From positions 937,501-1,001,500 of the forward strand of contig CM061100.1 of the NCBI GenBank assembly GCA_030770545.1: a stretch of DNA of 64,000 nucleotides. The letters run 5' to 3'. The DNA comes from Macropodus opercularis (Eukaryota > Chordata > Actinopteri > Anabantiformes > Osphronemidae). Both the position numbers and the translations under genes were made by a program. The notes under the pieces are model-generated. The model was given only the letters and a program-made list of their open reading frames with translations. It was not told the origin of the DNA and made no database searches. How positions within the stretch are numbered: the first letter of the stretch is position 1; each line of letters opens with the position of its first letter. Below are positions 30,537 through 48,259 of this stretch, piece by piece.

Positions 30537-32589
30537 TTACCGAACGCTCTGAGACATGTGCAGCGGAGTCAGCATCTCCTCAAAGATGGCACCCTTCACA
30601 TTGGAGCCTCTCAGGTTAGCCTCCTGGAGGTCGCAGCCCGACAGGTCACAGTTCTGAGGGAACATAGAAGTTTGAACCTTTAAAGGACAGCAAGCGATCC
30701 TCCGAGGTGCTGTTCACGTGTTCTCACCTCCAGGTCCGTCCCGGCCAGTGTCGCTCCTCTCAGGTTGCAGTTCTTCAGTTTGGCGTTTTTCAGTGTGGCC
30801 ACCCTAAGGTTAATCCCCGTCATCTGACTTCCCTCCATGTCCACGCCCTTCAGGTTGGCCCCTGGAAGTACAGACACACGCGTTCGCATAAAGGACCCGG
30901 TCTGAAGAACGCGTGTGATTGGCCGACTCACCCTCCAGATTGGCCTTAATTCCGGCCGGATCCTCAAAGTTGCAGCCTCTCAGTGAAGCTCCTTCAGCAT
31001 TGGTGCACAGCATCTTGACTCCCTGCAGATTGGCCCCCTGTGGTGGACACACAGCCGTCAGTTCTGCTGGTCACTTCCTGCTTAGCTTTGACTATGAGAG
31101 GATTCCAAAGAATGGGCCAGACCCACATCGAGACAAGCCATGGACAGGTCGGCTCTCTCCAGGTTGGCCCCGCTAAGGTTAGAGTGGGTCAGGTTGGCTC
31201 CTCTCAGGTTGGCCATCTTGAAGTTGATGTAACGCAGATCCAGACGAGACAGATCTGCACCGTGAAAGTTCAGACCCTGAAGGAAACAGACAACCGTCTG
31301 ACCTGAACTGATCACCTACCAACCTTTGCCTGTCGCTCATTTCCACCTTAGTGAATATTAATTAACATGTGCTTATATCTGCCTACCTGACACCGCAGCT
31401 CTGACTTGGTCGTCGTGGCCAACAGGTATCTAATAAACTCCTTCCGGGTCAGAGGAGAATGGTCCTCAGGAGGCTGAGAGAACTGAACAGGAGCAGGGTC
31501 AGCGTACTGGAATCTTTCTCTGCTCTTCACGGACACGTACTCACCTTTATCAGAGTCTCCAACTGTTCCGCCAGCTGTTCGATACCAAAGAAACGAGCCT
31601 CTTCCAGCACACCTGCACACAGAGCAGATGTCAGAAGGCAGCGGAACCTGGGAGCCCCAGCAAGCGGCGGCCTGGACGCGCGTCCTACCCAGAGGGTTGA
31701 TGCCGTCGTTGATGATGAGCTGCCCGTGTCTCAGGTAATTCAAGATGGGCTCAAAGTAGTCCGGGCTGCGGTCGATCAGGTACGCCCCCTGAGAGTCCCG
31801 CTTGTTCCCCCAAACATCTGAGTCAAACACAGGAACAGGACACGGTGTGACGCAACCACGGGAAGAACAACGGGAACGGTTTCAACGATGACGTCACCTT
31901 TCTCTCGGAACATGTGGGCCAACATGCTTTCAGGCTCTTTGCTGACCAGCGTGCTCCTGAGGACACACACACAGAGGGTTGAGCATCCTGACCAGCCTGG
32001 TGCTGGCTCGTCGTGCCCGTGGCGACACTTCGTACCTGGTTGTGGTGAAGCAGCGTCCGCCCACGTTGAGCGTCAGCCAGTCGGTCTGACCCTTGTCGGG
32101 GCCGCTCGGCTCCTCCTGCGGATCTACACACAGGTCGTTACTGGACTTCACGTCCGAACGGAGGCTTCGGCTGCTAAATGCAGGAAACGCACCTTCGGAC
32201 GGATCTCCCTCTGACACGAACAGCACATCGTCGTCTCTGCGGACACACGTTCACACATTGTTCATCAGGCTCAACCTACTCGTGCCGTGGTTCGATTCGG
32301 TTCGGGTCCCAGCTCTCACCTGATCAGCGTGACGTCGTCGATGAGGCCGCCGTTCCCGTTGTAAACAGCGGAGGCTCTGACGCCCAGCTTGGAGCTGGCC
32401 GCGGTCAGCAGGTCCTCCAGGGACCCGTACACGGCCACCACCTGCGCGACGCACGCAACGTTACGGGTCCGACAGCGCAGCGGCGGCTCAATTGGCCATT
32501 TTGGTTCCGTCTGGGTTTGTGTGTCTTAAGCCACAGCTTACCTTTCCATTCGTGGAGGTTCCGTTCACGAACAGCGTGACTCTCCTCAT
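30537..32589 (-). CDS. kctd9: BTB/pentapeptide-repeat protein KCTD9
   Basis: KCTD9 is a cytosolic potassium-channel-tetramerisation-domain protein thought to act as a CUL3 ubiquitin-ligase adaptor. Twelve coding exons fit: 32542-32589, 32320-32441, 32193-32236, 32036-32123, 31898-31956, 31689-31817, 31545-31612, 31387-31482, 31127-31276, 30932-31037, 30728-30861 and 30537-30653, giving 386 aa (human 389). The N-terminal ubiquitin-like segment starts MRRVTLFVNG. The BTB/T1 domain has LTLNVGGRCFTTT and LIDRSPDYFEPILNYLRHGQL. From about residue 218 there is a long pentapeptide-repeat solenoid of A(D/N)LXX units, such as GADLSRLDLRYINF and GANLERADLS. The end LTPLHMSQSVR is identical to mammals as I recall them. 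For exon 8 I chose the acceptor that gives FSQPPEDH, which best fits the human NSQPPEDH. Fish may have a and b copies, and which this is was not resolved. Confidence 0.95.
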
Positions 32590-32714
32590 GGCAGAATAAG
32601 ATCAACTCGCCGCCAGACGCCTGGAGCTTCACTTGAAGAACATAGTTTCTATTCTCTTCTCACTTTTCCCGTCCTCTTCCTGATTCAACCCAAATACCCT
32701 GTGAGTGGTGTCAG

Positions 32715-32749
32715 CCAATCAGGGTTCACGCTGAAACGTAGGAGCCAAT
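32715..32749 (-). promoter_or_regulatory. kctd9: kctd9 upstream CCAAT pair
   Basis: Two CCAATCA elements (from 32,715 and 32,745) lie 30 bp apart, 126-160 bp upstream of the kctd9 start codon. Paired CCAAT boxes at this spacing are typical NF-Y sites. They are on the strand opposite to the gene, which NF-Y tolerates. Confidence 0.45.
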
Positions 32750-32925
32750 CAGTAGAGTGGGTGGGACCAAGGCTCGGTAAATAAACTTCTCACTATTTTT
32801 AATCGCCTCAAACTTATTTTTACCGAGTATAAATATACAGGTTTATTACCATCTATCAAAACTTCAGCTTTTGTCCAACTCATGTGGGAACATAAATACA
32901 AGCCAGCAAACGTTTCACGAACACA

Positions 32926-32931
32926 TTTATT
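32926..32931 (-). terminator. Candidate polyadenylation signal of march5l
   Basis: AATAAA on the minus strand lies about 700 bases after the march5l stop and 337 bases before the kctd9 start codon. It allows only a short intergenic gap between two same-strand genes. Confidence 0.45.
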
Positions 32932-33634
32932 AAACAAATTCATCACCATAATATAAATTAAGAGCTACTTTAACATTCACATACAGTAATTGCAAAGAAA
33001 CTGTGCAATTAAAGCATTTGGCTGCATCAATCTAACACAGACAGACATTCGGGGCAGACCAGCAGCGTGTAAGCCTAAAGCAAACACCCCGGCTGCATGC
33101 GGGGAGCTTCGCTTTAGCCGTGAGCACTCACCCAAAGACCACATTCAGTTAATCTGCAACAGAACGGGCGAGTGGTCAGACTGGCACGAGTCCACGCTCC
33201 ATCACTGCAGCCTGCAAGCAGCGTCCGGTCAGGTCACCAGACAGAGCAGACGCTCATGTACAATAGATAAAAGAAGCTCATTTCACCATGTCAGCAGTAA
33301 GTGACTAGACAAGTAGAAAGCTAATCAGGCAGACAAGCTAGAACAAGACCAGCCGTCAGAGGTAGAATGCTGTGATGTTAATCCAGTCCAAATGGATCGT
33401 AAAACTTGTGTTGACACTAGTAAAGCGCTTCAAATAAGGTACATTGAAGGAAGACAATAAGATGCATCAGAGTGAGGTTTAACAGGTGGGGATTCAAATT
33501 CAGTTTGGACTGGTACAGATTTTAATGAACACTCCCAACCCTCGTCCACACTCAACTTAGTCCCGTCTGCGACAAAGATTTTTTAAAATTATTCTGTGCG
33601 ATTTCTTTTCTGGCCTTTGTTCAAGTTAGTAAAA

Positions 33635-35958
33635 CTATTCATATCCACTGTCCTCTGGGTCGTCGTCTCCTCCCTCATTTTGTCTGTCTTGGTTTCCGTC
33701 TGGGTAGTTGAGGATTTGTCTGTTAGCCTGCATGAGGTACTGCTGCTGTTTGAAATACACCTTCAGGACACCTTTAATTAGCACAAACACGATGCCACCC
33801 TGAGGGAGGAGGAGAGAGATGTGAGCTGCAGTAGAATCAAACTCAATTATGAACCATTTTAAACAAAGTCTCCAAACTAGTTGTCTTAATAACCTTAACA
33901 GTACTGATGCAAATGGTCCTTTGTGCATCGTGTGGGCGTCTCCACCTGCTGTTTTAGCTCACATACATACTGCAGCAGTGCAAAGTGCAGAGTTCTGAGT
34001 GAAGTGGAATATTGATCAAAGGGTGTCTGAATAATAAACACTCAGACAATCACATGTTGATAACAAATTAATAAATGAAATCAAATAAACGAAACAGATT
34101 CAGCCGGAGATAAATGGACAAATGTCAGAAACAACAGCATTTGGGTCAAACCTCTGACAATTCACACACGCTAAGTAGCTGCTTGTACATTAGAATGGGT
34201 TCAGTGTATCTAACCATGAAATTAATGCACCTAGTGTTCGTCTGCCTATGCAGCAGCTCAGGTATATTCACCAGTATTGTGCGCTGTAGATTGGAGGGAA
34301 TTCGCTGAAACAGCAGCCTTCCCACCAAATTGGCAATTGAAGGAAAGATGAGCGCTCCACACAGAGTCCGGGACACAGAGAGGTGATCTCCTGAACTGAG
34401 CCCATCAATAGGCACACGGGGCAGATAACGATGGGTTCCTGAGGAAAACAGGCAGCATGGTTACAAGGCATTTTTAAACTTGCTCATAAACCAGAGAGTG
34501 TAGGAAGAAATAGACATTGCTTTAGTCTAGCCTGCTGTGATCTTGTGTGTTTTAGCAACGAGGTAGTGCTCGAAAGTCGCTGCCTTCTCCTTAACTTCCT
34601 GTCTGCACCAAAACTGTTAACAGAGTTGTGTTAACCAACATCTACTGCTTCTAATGACCTTAAATCAAAATGTTGACAACAATCAGAGTAGTTTTAATTT
34701 GTAGTGGACAGAGTGAATGGTTACCTCAGCTATGAATGAGTGTGTGTATGCACCTGTGTTACGTTTGTACGAGTATCTCTGCCACAGCCTCACGACATAA
34801 TCCTCCCAGCGAATCATCTTTCCTAGGACCAACACCACCGGGATGGTGGGGAGACCCATCAGCAGGAACAGGGGGTCGGCTCGCTCAATCACGTACAGCC
34901 CCTTCTTATGCCCCACAACCTGCATGTGAGCATGTAAGGTGAGAATCGTACACGCTGTAACACTATACATTTACTGTGTGCGAGGTAAAGTTCACTTTGA
35001 GGACCTGCATGACAGTCACCGCTCCATACGTGACAGCTGACCAGTATACTGCCCCAACCACCACCCCGACAGCAGCGAAGGGACTGGCCCGCGATAGAGC
35101 TTTATCTACCAGGTGAAGGAAATACACCAGTGGACCTGAGGAAAACAGGAAACCACTCAGTCATATCACTGCTCTGGCTGACATGTCAGAAATGACTGAA
35201 TGAGAAACACATGGGGGGTTTCAGTAGAAGAGAAACATGTCAGAGGCCAAGGTTTCACAGACCCGTCTTGGGGAAGATAATGTGGTACTCTGTGCCACAC
35301 TGTGGACAGCTCACTGCTCCTCCAGTGTTTCCTTTCTGTTTCTCATCGAGCCAGCGCTGCAGACACGACTGGTGAATCCATTTCGTGCAGCCTTTACACC
35401 TGCAAGGGCTGACCCACTCTGCGCTGTGGTCATCTCTCTCAGTGGCAAAACAAACCCAACAGTGTCTGGTAAAACAAAAAGACATATTTTCAATAAGCTA
35501 AAGCAATGTCAAGTCACCATTAACACATTAGTTTCTGTGGATCTTGTATTTATAATGGGAGTGAACTGCCCTGAACGGTCTTTCAGCCCATCTCACGGTG
35601 GCGACCAAGCGATGTGAAAATGATGTGTGAACCACTTTAACAAATTGAGCCTAATAAATCCTAGCACGCATTTGTTGCATGCTTATCAGTTACCAGCTAT
35701 GTCACACATATGTACAATTGACCCACAGTACATTACGCGTTCAGGCCTCAGAAACAGGTTATATCAGTACAAGCTTGAATACTTATCACTAAACATACAG
35801 ATAAATCAATATAACTTGTGATTTCAAGATATTTTTTTTACTTCAACAGAAAGAAGTCTTTAACATTGACACATCGTTCTGAAATGACTAAACTAATAAA
35901 ATTAAGATGTAAGCATCACGCAGTCTTACTTCTCAGGCTGCTCCTCAGCAAGGGCCAT
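33635..35958 (-). CDS. march5l: MARCH5-like mitochondrial RING-CH E3 ubiquitin ligase
   Basis: The MARCH5 family comprises multi-pass outer mitochondrial membrane E3 ligases acting on fission/fusion and signalling proteins. Six coding exons fit: 35930-35958, 35263-35465, 35005-35135, 34763-34919, 34272-34438 and 33635-33799, giving 283 aa (human MARCH5 278). A C4HC3 RING-CH is complete: Cys12, 15, 31, 33, His41, Cys44, 63 and 66. Membrane segments include ASPFAAVGVVVGAVYW, ADPLFLLMGLPTIPVVLVLG, the TLCGALIFPSIANLVGRLLF region and GGIVFVLIKGVLKVYF. KHCWVCFATERDDHSAEWVSPCRCKGCTKWIHQ and the acidic tail DDDPEDSGYE point to the fish march5l paralogue, not march5. The loop after RLWQRYSYK is about five residues shorter than in human MARCH5. 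The start MALAEEQPE follows an untranslated exon part that begins at 36,016. Confidence 0.92.
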
Positions 35959-36015
35959 GATCTAAAACAGTGCTTGCTTCGTCGTTATCAAAAACCCATA
36001 AGACGGCAACAGCAA

Positions 36016-36925
36016 CCTGTGAAAGGAAACACAAACGCTAACTTCCCTCACAGCAGACCTGTGGTCCAGTTCTAAAATTGACCAGTCCCTCCCGCATGAA
36101 CTTGACTGGAATCAGGTCTCTTGACCTACAGGCTATAGGCTAAATGTGAGAGGCCTTTACACAAACAGGTAACCACACAGTCATCAATGTCAGGATATTG
36201 ATGTTATGACAAACATCTTAACAAGAGAAGAAAATATCTCAAGACATTATGGACAATGCAATATGCTATCATAGTCTAGATACACCCCATTACAAGTATA
36301 AACACGACCAGCAAATAGATTAAAAACACCCAACGCAGATGCACTTAGTGTTACACCATCAACAACAACATGCATTATTCAATGTGATTATTCTTTGTTA
36401 GCTGGAAAGTTACTAAGACTGTAAAGACAATATTTGCTTCTGAACTTGAGTGCAGCAATATTTCTAAAGTACATTTAAATTACTCAAGTAAAGCAAAATT
36501 AAGCTCAATTCACTGTAGTAAAGTAAAATGCTTTCAGTAAATCAATAATAAAAGTATTCTAGGTAAAGATTTGGCATTTTAAGAAGCTAGAAACTAGACA
36601 TTTTTTGTATGTGTATCATCTTCTGATGTCTTTTAGCTTGTAAATATACCTTAATGTCTAATATCACCTACACCCAACTCGACCCCACATGCTAACGGGA
36701 GTCAGCTAGTTAACTTTTACATTAGCAAATAGCATACAGCGAATAAAGCTACAATAAAATAGACACCCTCGTGGTATGTCGCCTTAAAAAGGAGCCGCGT
36801 GATACAATCACAGAATTACCTACCGGTAAAGTATCAGAAATCCAGCTGTTTCTAATTTGTTAAAGTTCCAAGTTGTGCTTTTCAAGCTGTACTTTAAACT
36901 GTGCTTAGCTCATACGGATACTGTG
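36016..36925 (-). other. march5l: march5l 5' untranslated intron and first exon
   Basis: An acceptor (TTTCACAG) places the start of the second exon at 36,016, and 58 nt of 5' UTR precede the ATG. A donor (GTAGGTAA) at 36,823 would end a non-coding first exon running from 36,824 to roughly 36,925. The roughly 800-bp AT-rich interval between them would be intron 1. No coding potential is seen in it. Confidence 0.55.
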
Positions 36926-36973
36926 GGAGGAGGTAAACAAGACCCGCCTGCTCTGCCTTTAAACGGCTCTGTG

Positions 36974-37007
36974 ATTGGGTAACAGCGTTAAGCAGCGTTG
37001 TGATTGG
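36974..37007 (-). promoter_or_regulatory. march5l: march5l promoter CCAAT boxes
   Basis: ATTGG occurs at 36,974-36,978 and 37,003-37,007 on the plus strand, so CCAAT reads in the march5l direction. They lie about 50-85 bp upstream of the inferred first-exon start near 36,925. The spacing suits an NF-Y-driven promoter. Confidence 0.5.
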
Positions 37008-37496
37008 TCGTCGGCTTTTAGCAATTTTCTGATTAGCTTGTGGCCCTGACAGTGCCCGGTGCCTTCAAGCAAGTTGGAAAACAGGACTCCAGAATCTGAC
37101 ATAAACTCACCTTCATCTTTGCCAGGTGGCAGAAGATCCAACAGGAGCAGAACATACTGGCATCAAAAAGCAGATAGGAGATAATAAAGACTCTGTCAGG
37201 TTGGGGATAGACTACACACAAACAGAGCAACATGCAACGTACACGTGTGCATTTTATATTTATGTATCAACATGATGTTGCAAAATGCCCAAACGCAGTG
37301 CGTTGTGTAATGTAAAGTATTCTTTTATTTAAACGTTATTACAAACATGTACATTTCACATAGAGAGTCCTATTTCGCATTTCTGATATTTTATGGGGCA
37401 ATTACAGCAGAATATCCAAGACAAAAATAACCTTTGCTTCACTTCACCAGACTGCTCATGAAGTAAGCGACGCATGGTCATTCTAGTAAATATATC

Positions 37497-37748
37497 ATTG
37501 GTTATCCCTCTTGTCAGTCAACGCACAAATAACCATGATTGGCTAATTTCCTTGTTTGTCGAGGAAGCGCCGCGGTGTTGCGGCAGGGAGGCGGTCCGAC
37601 CTGAAGCGGCAGCGGCACAGAGGAGCGGCGGTGTCGCGACGGCACAGTGCGGTGTGACAGGGCGTTATTTTTTACATGATTAAAGCACTAAACCAGGACG
37701 AAGAAACACACGGATCGATAAAAACACACCCTAAACTCCCAGTCCGTG
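37497..37748 (+). promoter_or_regulatory. actr1b: actr1b promoter and 5' UTR
   Basis: Inverted CCAAT elements at about 37,497 and 37,538-37,542 precede a CpG-rich block (about 37,560-37,650) that leads into the 5' UTR and the ATG at 37,749. There is no clear TATA box. With march5l starting about 600 bp away on the other strand, this is a head-to-head arrangement. Confidence 0.55.
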
Positions 37749-42057
<4,309 letters not shown>

Positions 42058-43710
42058 GATGGGCCCGTGCCCTTTAAACCCCCGAACTGCCCTCAAACCT
42101 CCAAATCCCTCATCCTGTCGGAGACTCTCATACTCTTGCACCTGTCATCTCCGGTACCTCTGCATCATCCTTTATCAAACCAGCCGCTTTTAAACTACTG
42201 TCCGCCTTCTGCTCAGCCACACAGAGAAACTCGCATCTTTATGTGTGGCTGTTTCCATATTTACCTTTTCCCCCCTTTCGCCTCCTTTTGCCTCGTTCCT
42301 CCTGCTGTTGGGTGACGGTGACCACACCCACCACTATCCAGTCACAGGGCGTCAGGGTGTCTCAGAGGGCAGCGGTTCGCACTGTGGACTCTTACTACAG
42401 GTCCTGCTGTTATTTAGTCCACATTGAAGTATTGGTGTTGCTCTCTTGCCTACACAGCCCTGCAGCGTGTAGAATATCAAGAGTATCAATAAACATGTTT
42501 TTGTTTTTTTGCGCTACTGCTGAAACTTCCATTCCAAACCGAAGACTTAGATTTTTATTTAAAGTCCATTTTGTAGTTTAAGTTTTTGACATGAATTATC
42601 TCATAAAAACAGTTTGAAGTGCTATAGCAGCATATAGTGCTAATAAAGAGAACCACTGTATTATATGTCTGGCCTGAACTGCACCGTTGTTCTGGTGAAG
42701 TCGAGGCGGTAATTCGTCAACCAACTGACTGAGCTGAAGTCATCTCTCATTATCTGCTCTGTTGTTAGAAATGATAAATATGTTAACGCGTGATCATTTG
42801 TCACATTGAGACGTTTAAAACCAGGGCAGAAAATGATTTTCCTTCCCTACGTTGACAGCGATCGACACTCCTGCTGCAAATCTGGTGTTTTCAATAGTAA
42901 TCTCTGTTCACACTGTGGATCTCACTCACTTTGCATGTTACAACTGCCTATTAGAAATAGGATGAATGATAATGTGGCAGGACGTCCTACATTTAGCCTC
43001 TGCTAGAACGTACACACCCGCAGCGCCCTGCATTAGCTTTAAAGAAGCTAAATGCATGGAGGCAGCTGCAGGTTTACTGGTGAATCATCTGGGAGAGGAA
43101 TGTCCTGTTTAGAGTCCCCAGAACCGCAGGGTTTATTCCAGACCGCTGACATCGGCTTCTGATGTTCTGCACATAAGTTGCTGATTGAAACCACCTGTAA
43201 TCTGTTGAATTACTTCTAAATTGATAGCTGTGTTTTCCCAGAGCCTGAAGTAAAATCTCCAGACTTATTGTTTAAAACACTACAGAAAATGGAGGCTATT
43301 GAGAAAAAATACTAGATTTACAACTTTTTACTTTTCTGTCAGCTCCTTGTAGAAAAATGAGAGAAAGCTGTTTGAGTTTCCCAACTTGTCTGTTTGAAGG
43401 TCTTTGCTTTACTCGGTTGCATGTCACGTGTACAGATCTGGGCACTCGGCCCCAGCGCCAGGAAGCCTGGCTCTGGAGTCTGGATGGAGAAACGCGGCTG
43501 ATGATTTTTGTATAATTCTGTCCCTCCCTTTTCCTCCGTGTAGTAGTGGTAGAGCTCTGTGTCCTATGATTTCCCTCCCTCTCGGTGGCCGTGAAGGGGT
43601 TGTGCCCACAGTCGTCCGCCTTACTCCGCCTGCGTCAGGGCCGGAGCGTCAACGTCGTCTGCTTTTGGGTGTTTTTAAGAAAAGAAAATACAAAACATCG
43701 AAATAAAAAA
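42058..43710 (+). other. actr1b: actr1b 3' UTR and downstream
   Basis: The sequence is non-coding after the stop. AATAAA signals occur near 42,487, at 42,642-42,647 and near 43,702. A 3' UTR of roughly 0.45-0.6 kb is likely, with a 1.65-kb form possible. An open frame of 100 codons (43,404-43,706) overlaps the distal part and has no recognisable family. Confidence 0.5.
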
Positions 43711-46096
43711 AGCAACAAAAGGTTCTAAAATGTCATCAGCCTTGTGTACAGTGGAATGAAGAACAACCACCACACAGACCCGTAGGATAACTGACTAAAT
43801 ATGTACAATACTGTTTATTCAAGTGTTTGCTTTTACTTTTCGTAAGTTCAGTATAATAAATTAATTAATGGCTGCTGCTCTGATGTCTCATTGGTTTGTC
43901 AGCAGTTTACAGTTGAACTAAGGCCTCTACACACAGACAATACAGCCACAAACAGCACGACGTTTAGTTTTGGATCCTCTGGGCTTGGTCTCTGGCCACT
44001 AGGTGCCAGTCTAACAGCAGGAGTGACTCAAACGAGACATTTAAGATGCAGCAGTGAGGAACGTGAAAGCTGTTAATACTAAACTGACTATTATTAAAGG
44101 ACTGATCGTGTTAGAACTAGTCCTGCATCAGTTTGACACGAAGACTCCACATTGGTTTAATGTAACGCTGGCTCATATAGTATCAAACAGTAACATGTGA
44201 ACCTGACCACATAGTACTTTCAGCTTCGTTTCATCCTGTTCCTGTCCAGCTCTGCGTGTTCACACTGATGCTGCATCATATTCTGCTGTTGACTTTTAGT
44301 TTTTGATGGATTATTACGTTTGAGACAAACATAATCAGGCTGTTCCAGTGGTTGGTGTTTGGTGAAGGAGCTGGTATAAAATGCAGCAGCGTCCTAATAA
44401 CAGTGTGCATAGCTGGTGCATTCCACCCTTTCATTTGTGGAAATTGTCCCATGAATTATGGATTAGATTGCAGAAAAAACTTCCCTGAGAAATGATAGAG
44501 GCAACGACACCCGAGGAGGAAGTGAAGATCTGAGAGCGTAAGTCAGCAGGTGGGCAGCTCCTCTGAAACACGGAGGCAATGCCGAGGTTCAACGGTCGGC
44601 CGTCGAGACTCTGAGATGCTTCAGGCCAACAAGTCCTCCTGTCACGTAGCGTGAGAATCTAGCCTGGATCTCTGGGTCCACCAGGCTCAGGACCTTTGCA
44701 TGTGAAGTCGAATGGAATGTTTGAAAGTCACGCAGCCGGTTGTCTTTCAGCTTGTTTTGGTACAGAACAGCTGACCTGGCTGCTGGGCTGTGAGGGTCCT
44801 GCCTTTAGCTTTGTCTGAGGGTTTGTTGGCATCCTAACACCTTCAGGCTCCGCTTAGTAGGGTTTTCAAACAGTTTTGCAGGAAGGGGACTGATTACAGC
44901 CTCGCTTCAGGTTGGAGCCTGGCGGGAGTCTTGTTGTTTTCCATCAGCCCAACGGTGTCTCAATCTAAACACATCCTGCTGGTGTCTGGCTGCAGCTTCC
45001 TGTTCCGCCGGCACTGATTTAATTACCTGCCACTCTAACGAGTCCCGGTTCCTGGATGCTTTCACGCGAGCAGTTGTTTGTGTTACACGTTCGCCCCGTT
45101 TTCGTTTCGCTTGGAGAGGTGGGTGTTGCTGTCGGTAGCTGAGGGTTCGGATTTGAGTTGGAGGCAAAATGTAGAAATTGTGTTTGGGCCTGTTTTGGTC
45201 ACGTTCGCCAAACTTAACAGGTTACAGTAAATTGTAAATATTTTGAACTGAGAAACTGATTGAAGAGCTCCTACGGCTGAACCACAAGGTGTCTATGTCA
45301 TCAGAAACTCAACTGATCAGGTTCAGACGTGAAATAAAATGGGCCCGGGTCACTCTCCATCCTCTGCTCCTCTGCTCGCCCTGTGCCTGCTTTTAATTGC
45401 CAGTAGAAACAAGCGTTTTATTGACCCTGGATTCAGCATCACTGTCTGTCAGGCTGTAGAGCAAACCGATCCGTCCTCCTGCCTGGAGCCTCCTCAGGGA
45501 GAGGATGCAAATGTCAAGGGCAGTAATTTGGGGAGTGAATCGATGCGTACAAAGAGACAGCGGACGCTGGAATCACCATGGCGATTTGAATGATTTCTTT
45601 AAGTAACTGAGTTAGAGCTCAGTGAAAGGAATGCTTCCAGTTAACTATGGCTGCACGGTGAAATGTGTTGACGTGATACGTGAAGCTGAGCTGTGACACA
45701 CAAAGACGAGTGCAGGAGCAAAATGCACCAGAGTCAAGGCCTCGGTCTGATTTCCCTGTGGAGAGACTCGACCTGTCAAGTGATGAGATGAGGTTTCCCA
45801 CCTGCTGTTGCATCACTCTGACACAGACAGTTTGACTGGTTGGATCAGCTGCTTTGGAAAACACGGCGGCTGTGAAGAGGGATTTGTGGGCTTTCGCTGG
45901 TGATTCACTTTGCATATATTAGCCTGAAACTGATTTATAAAAAGACTAAACAGGGACGTGAACACGAGGCGCTCGTCAGAAGAATCAGCGAGTTATAAAG
46001 TGATGCTGCCTGTGAGGAGAGCGTTTCCTTCGCTGTCCAAACCGTACGACCGGAGGCACTGCAATCTGCTCCTCGTTTCCTTGGTTACCTGTGACG

Positions 46097-46117
46097 ACAC
46101 ACACACACACACACACA
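46097..46117. repeat. (AC)n microsatellite
   Basis: About ten uninterrupted AC units follow GTGACG. This is an ordinary short vertebrate microsatellite. Confidence 0.9.
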
Positions 46118-48259
46118 ACCGCTACTTGTGATAGTGTCACACATGCACAGAACCACTGAGCGAAGTGGATGACACACACTGTCACGTTTGTATTGTATTA
46201 GTTATGTCTTCACGTATATACGTCTAATAATCAATAAATAAAGCGAATCATTAGTTATTTAAAAATATGACATCACTCCCAAAAGCGGAAGCAGCTGTTT
46301 AGCTGATGGAGAGCTTGTCATTTATATACACGTGTTTTGTTCTTCTAGGACAGTCTCCTGTTGACTTTCCCCACAAGGGTTTTTCTATTTTCATCATTGG
46401 TTTTACCAACCGCCACTGATGATATTATGTCAGAAATGTGACGTGTGGATGAGGGAGACTCAGACCATCCGCTGTCTTTGTGTCAGGGCTTTTCTCCTGC
46501 AGCCTCTCCAGCTCTGACTCCCGTCTGCAGGCTTTCCTCTGTTTGAGCTGTTGTATACAAATTCATCCTCAGCCTGACGCCAGCTCTGCTTTTGTTCATC
46601 CGGCCTTCGTCGCCCGTGTTTGCTGCAGCCAGCGTTTCCTCCAATTGACCCAGCAATTACAAGCGCGGCCGCTATCGACAGGCATCGAGCGGCTCGACGG
46701 GCGGAAGGACGACTCGTGGACCCAGTGTGATGCTCTTCTCAGCAGCTGCTGATGGAGCAGACATGACTTTTAATTTGCCTTGAGTCTGAATTTCAATGAA
46801 CTTCAAATACTGCACAGCATGTTGGGCGCCGCTGCTCCTCCAGCTCTGACCCTTGAACTGGCTCCTGTGTCCTTCTCTCTATATGTGGACCTGCTCAGCT
46901 GTTCCACTCAGGCCTTCGTTAAGACATCACAGCTGGGCTTCAGCCACTCTTGGTTCAGCGATTTACATTCTTACGTAGAAAAGAGGAAGAGATTTAAATG
47001 GATCAGAGGTTCTGCCACGGTTGGAGGGACGTCACCGGTTCACGTGGACCGAACGTCTCCTCTGTCTCTCCACACTTGCTTCGCTCCGTCCTAACTCACA
47101 GGAAGATTGTTTCGCTGTGAGGCGCCGCACGTTGAGCATAACTGCTGGTAATTAGCAGTTTGTTATTCAGCTGCATGCAACCGTTCAGGCCTGATACGTC
47201 GGGAAACGTGCTGCTGACTGAGCCTTTCAATCTTATTAAAGCTGCTTTCAAAGCTTGTGATAGTAAATAAACCTTCTGTTCAAGGCCACTGACTGAAACC
47301 TATTTTCACGCTGTCTCTGATAGTAAAGTTTTATGAATGAGCTCTGGTGTAGCGTCCCCCCACACTCGGCCTCCTGCTGAGACGCCATCTGCTGCCGCTG
47401 CCCTTGTGTCTCAGGTGGATCTGAGTCCGTTCACGTGTTCCACACGCTGGAGCGGAACCAGAAACTGCACAGCCTGGATCTGTGTTTTCTCCCGTCTCAG
47501 CTGCCTCAAAGGTTTGAGCGGAACACGATCACACTTGTTTCCCATTAGCTGATGTAAACGTCATTAGATTGTCTTACGAACTAAGTCTGTCGATTCTGAT
47601 CAGGTGACGTCACATGTGCTGTATTTACAGACGTCATTCTTCTACTGACATCAGGCAACAAGTTGTCAAGGATGTAGTGACTTTCACAAAATGACATTTT
47701 GTGTCTATTCTTGCATCAACTTTTGTTTTTGGCAAACTTTATTGTGTTTTAGTCACTGAGCTGGATTTCTGTGCACATGTTACCAGACCAACCACTGTTC
47801 ACAAGTCCACACCCTGTTTAATGACATGGTCACCATGAACTAGACAAACTGAGGATTCAGCAGAAAAACTGACGGGTTGTAAGAACCGTTAGAGCCACGG
47901 AGGATGCAGGACGTCAGTTCAAATCCAGAAACAGAAGCAGCTGCATGAGCTGAATGAAACGTGATCTGATGTTCACCACAGTCACAGATATCGATGCGGT
48001 TAACGTAACCAGTCATCGTGGGTGCGTTGAGGAAAGAAAACCACGTGTTTTACTGCAGGTTAAGAACCTTGTGGCTTAGTTGAAAGTCAGATCACGTTCT
48101 ACGACCAACTGATGCAGATTGACAGTAAATGCTTCACTGAGAAAGAAATATTTCAGTGGACACTGCAAAGAAAAGCTGAAGTGTTTCTGAAACTGCAGTC
48201 CCATCGAAGACGAGGAACCGAACATCAACAGCTTGTTGTGCGCTAACTGCTACAGAATG

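Noticed and set aside
43404..43706. 100-codon frame downstream of actr1b
   Set aside because: It lies in the likely long 3' UTR region, the opposite strand is also open over much of it, and it ends at an A-rich tail. No known motif.
45339..45593. Plus-strand frame of 84 codons with a hydrophobic, signal-peptide-like start
   Set aside because: No recognisable family, no cysteine pattern or propeptide logic, no promoter or splice context. A hydrophobic run by chance is more likely.
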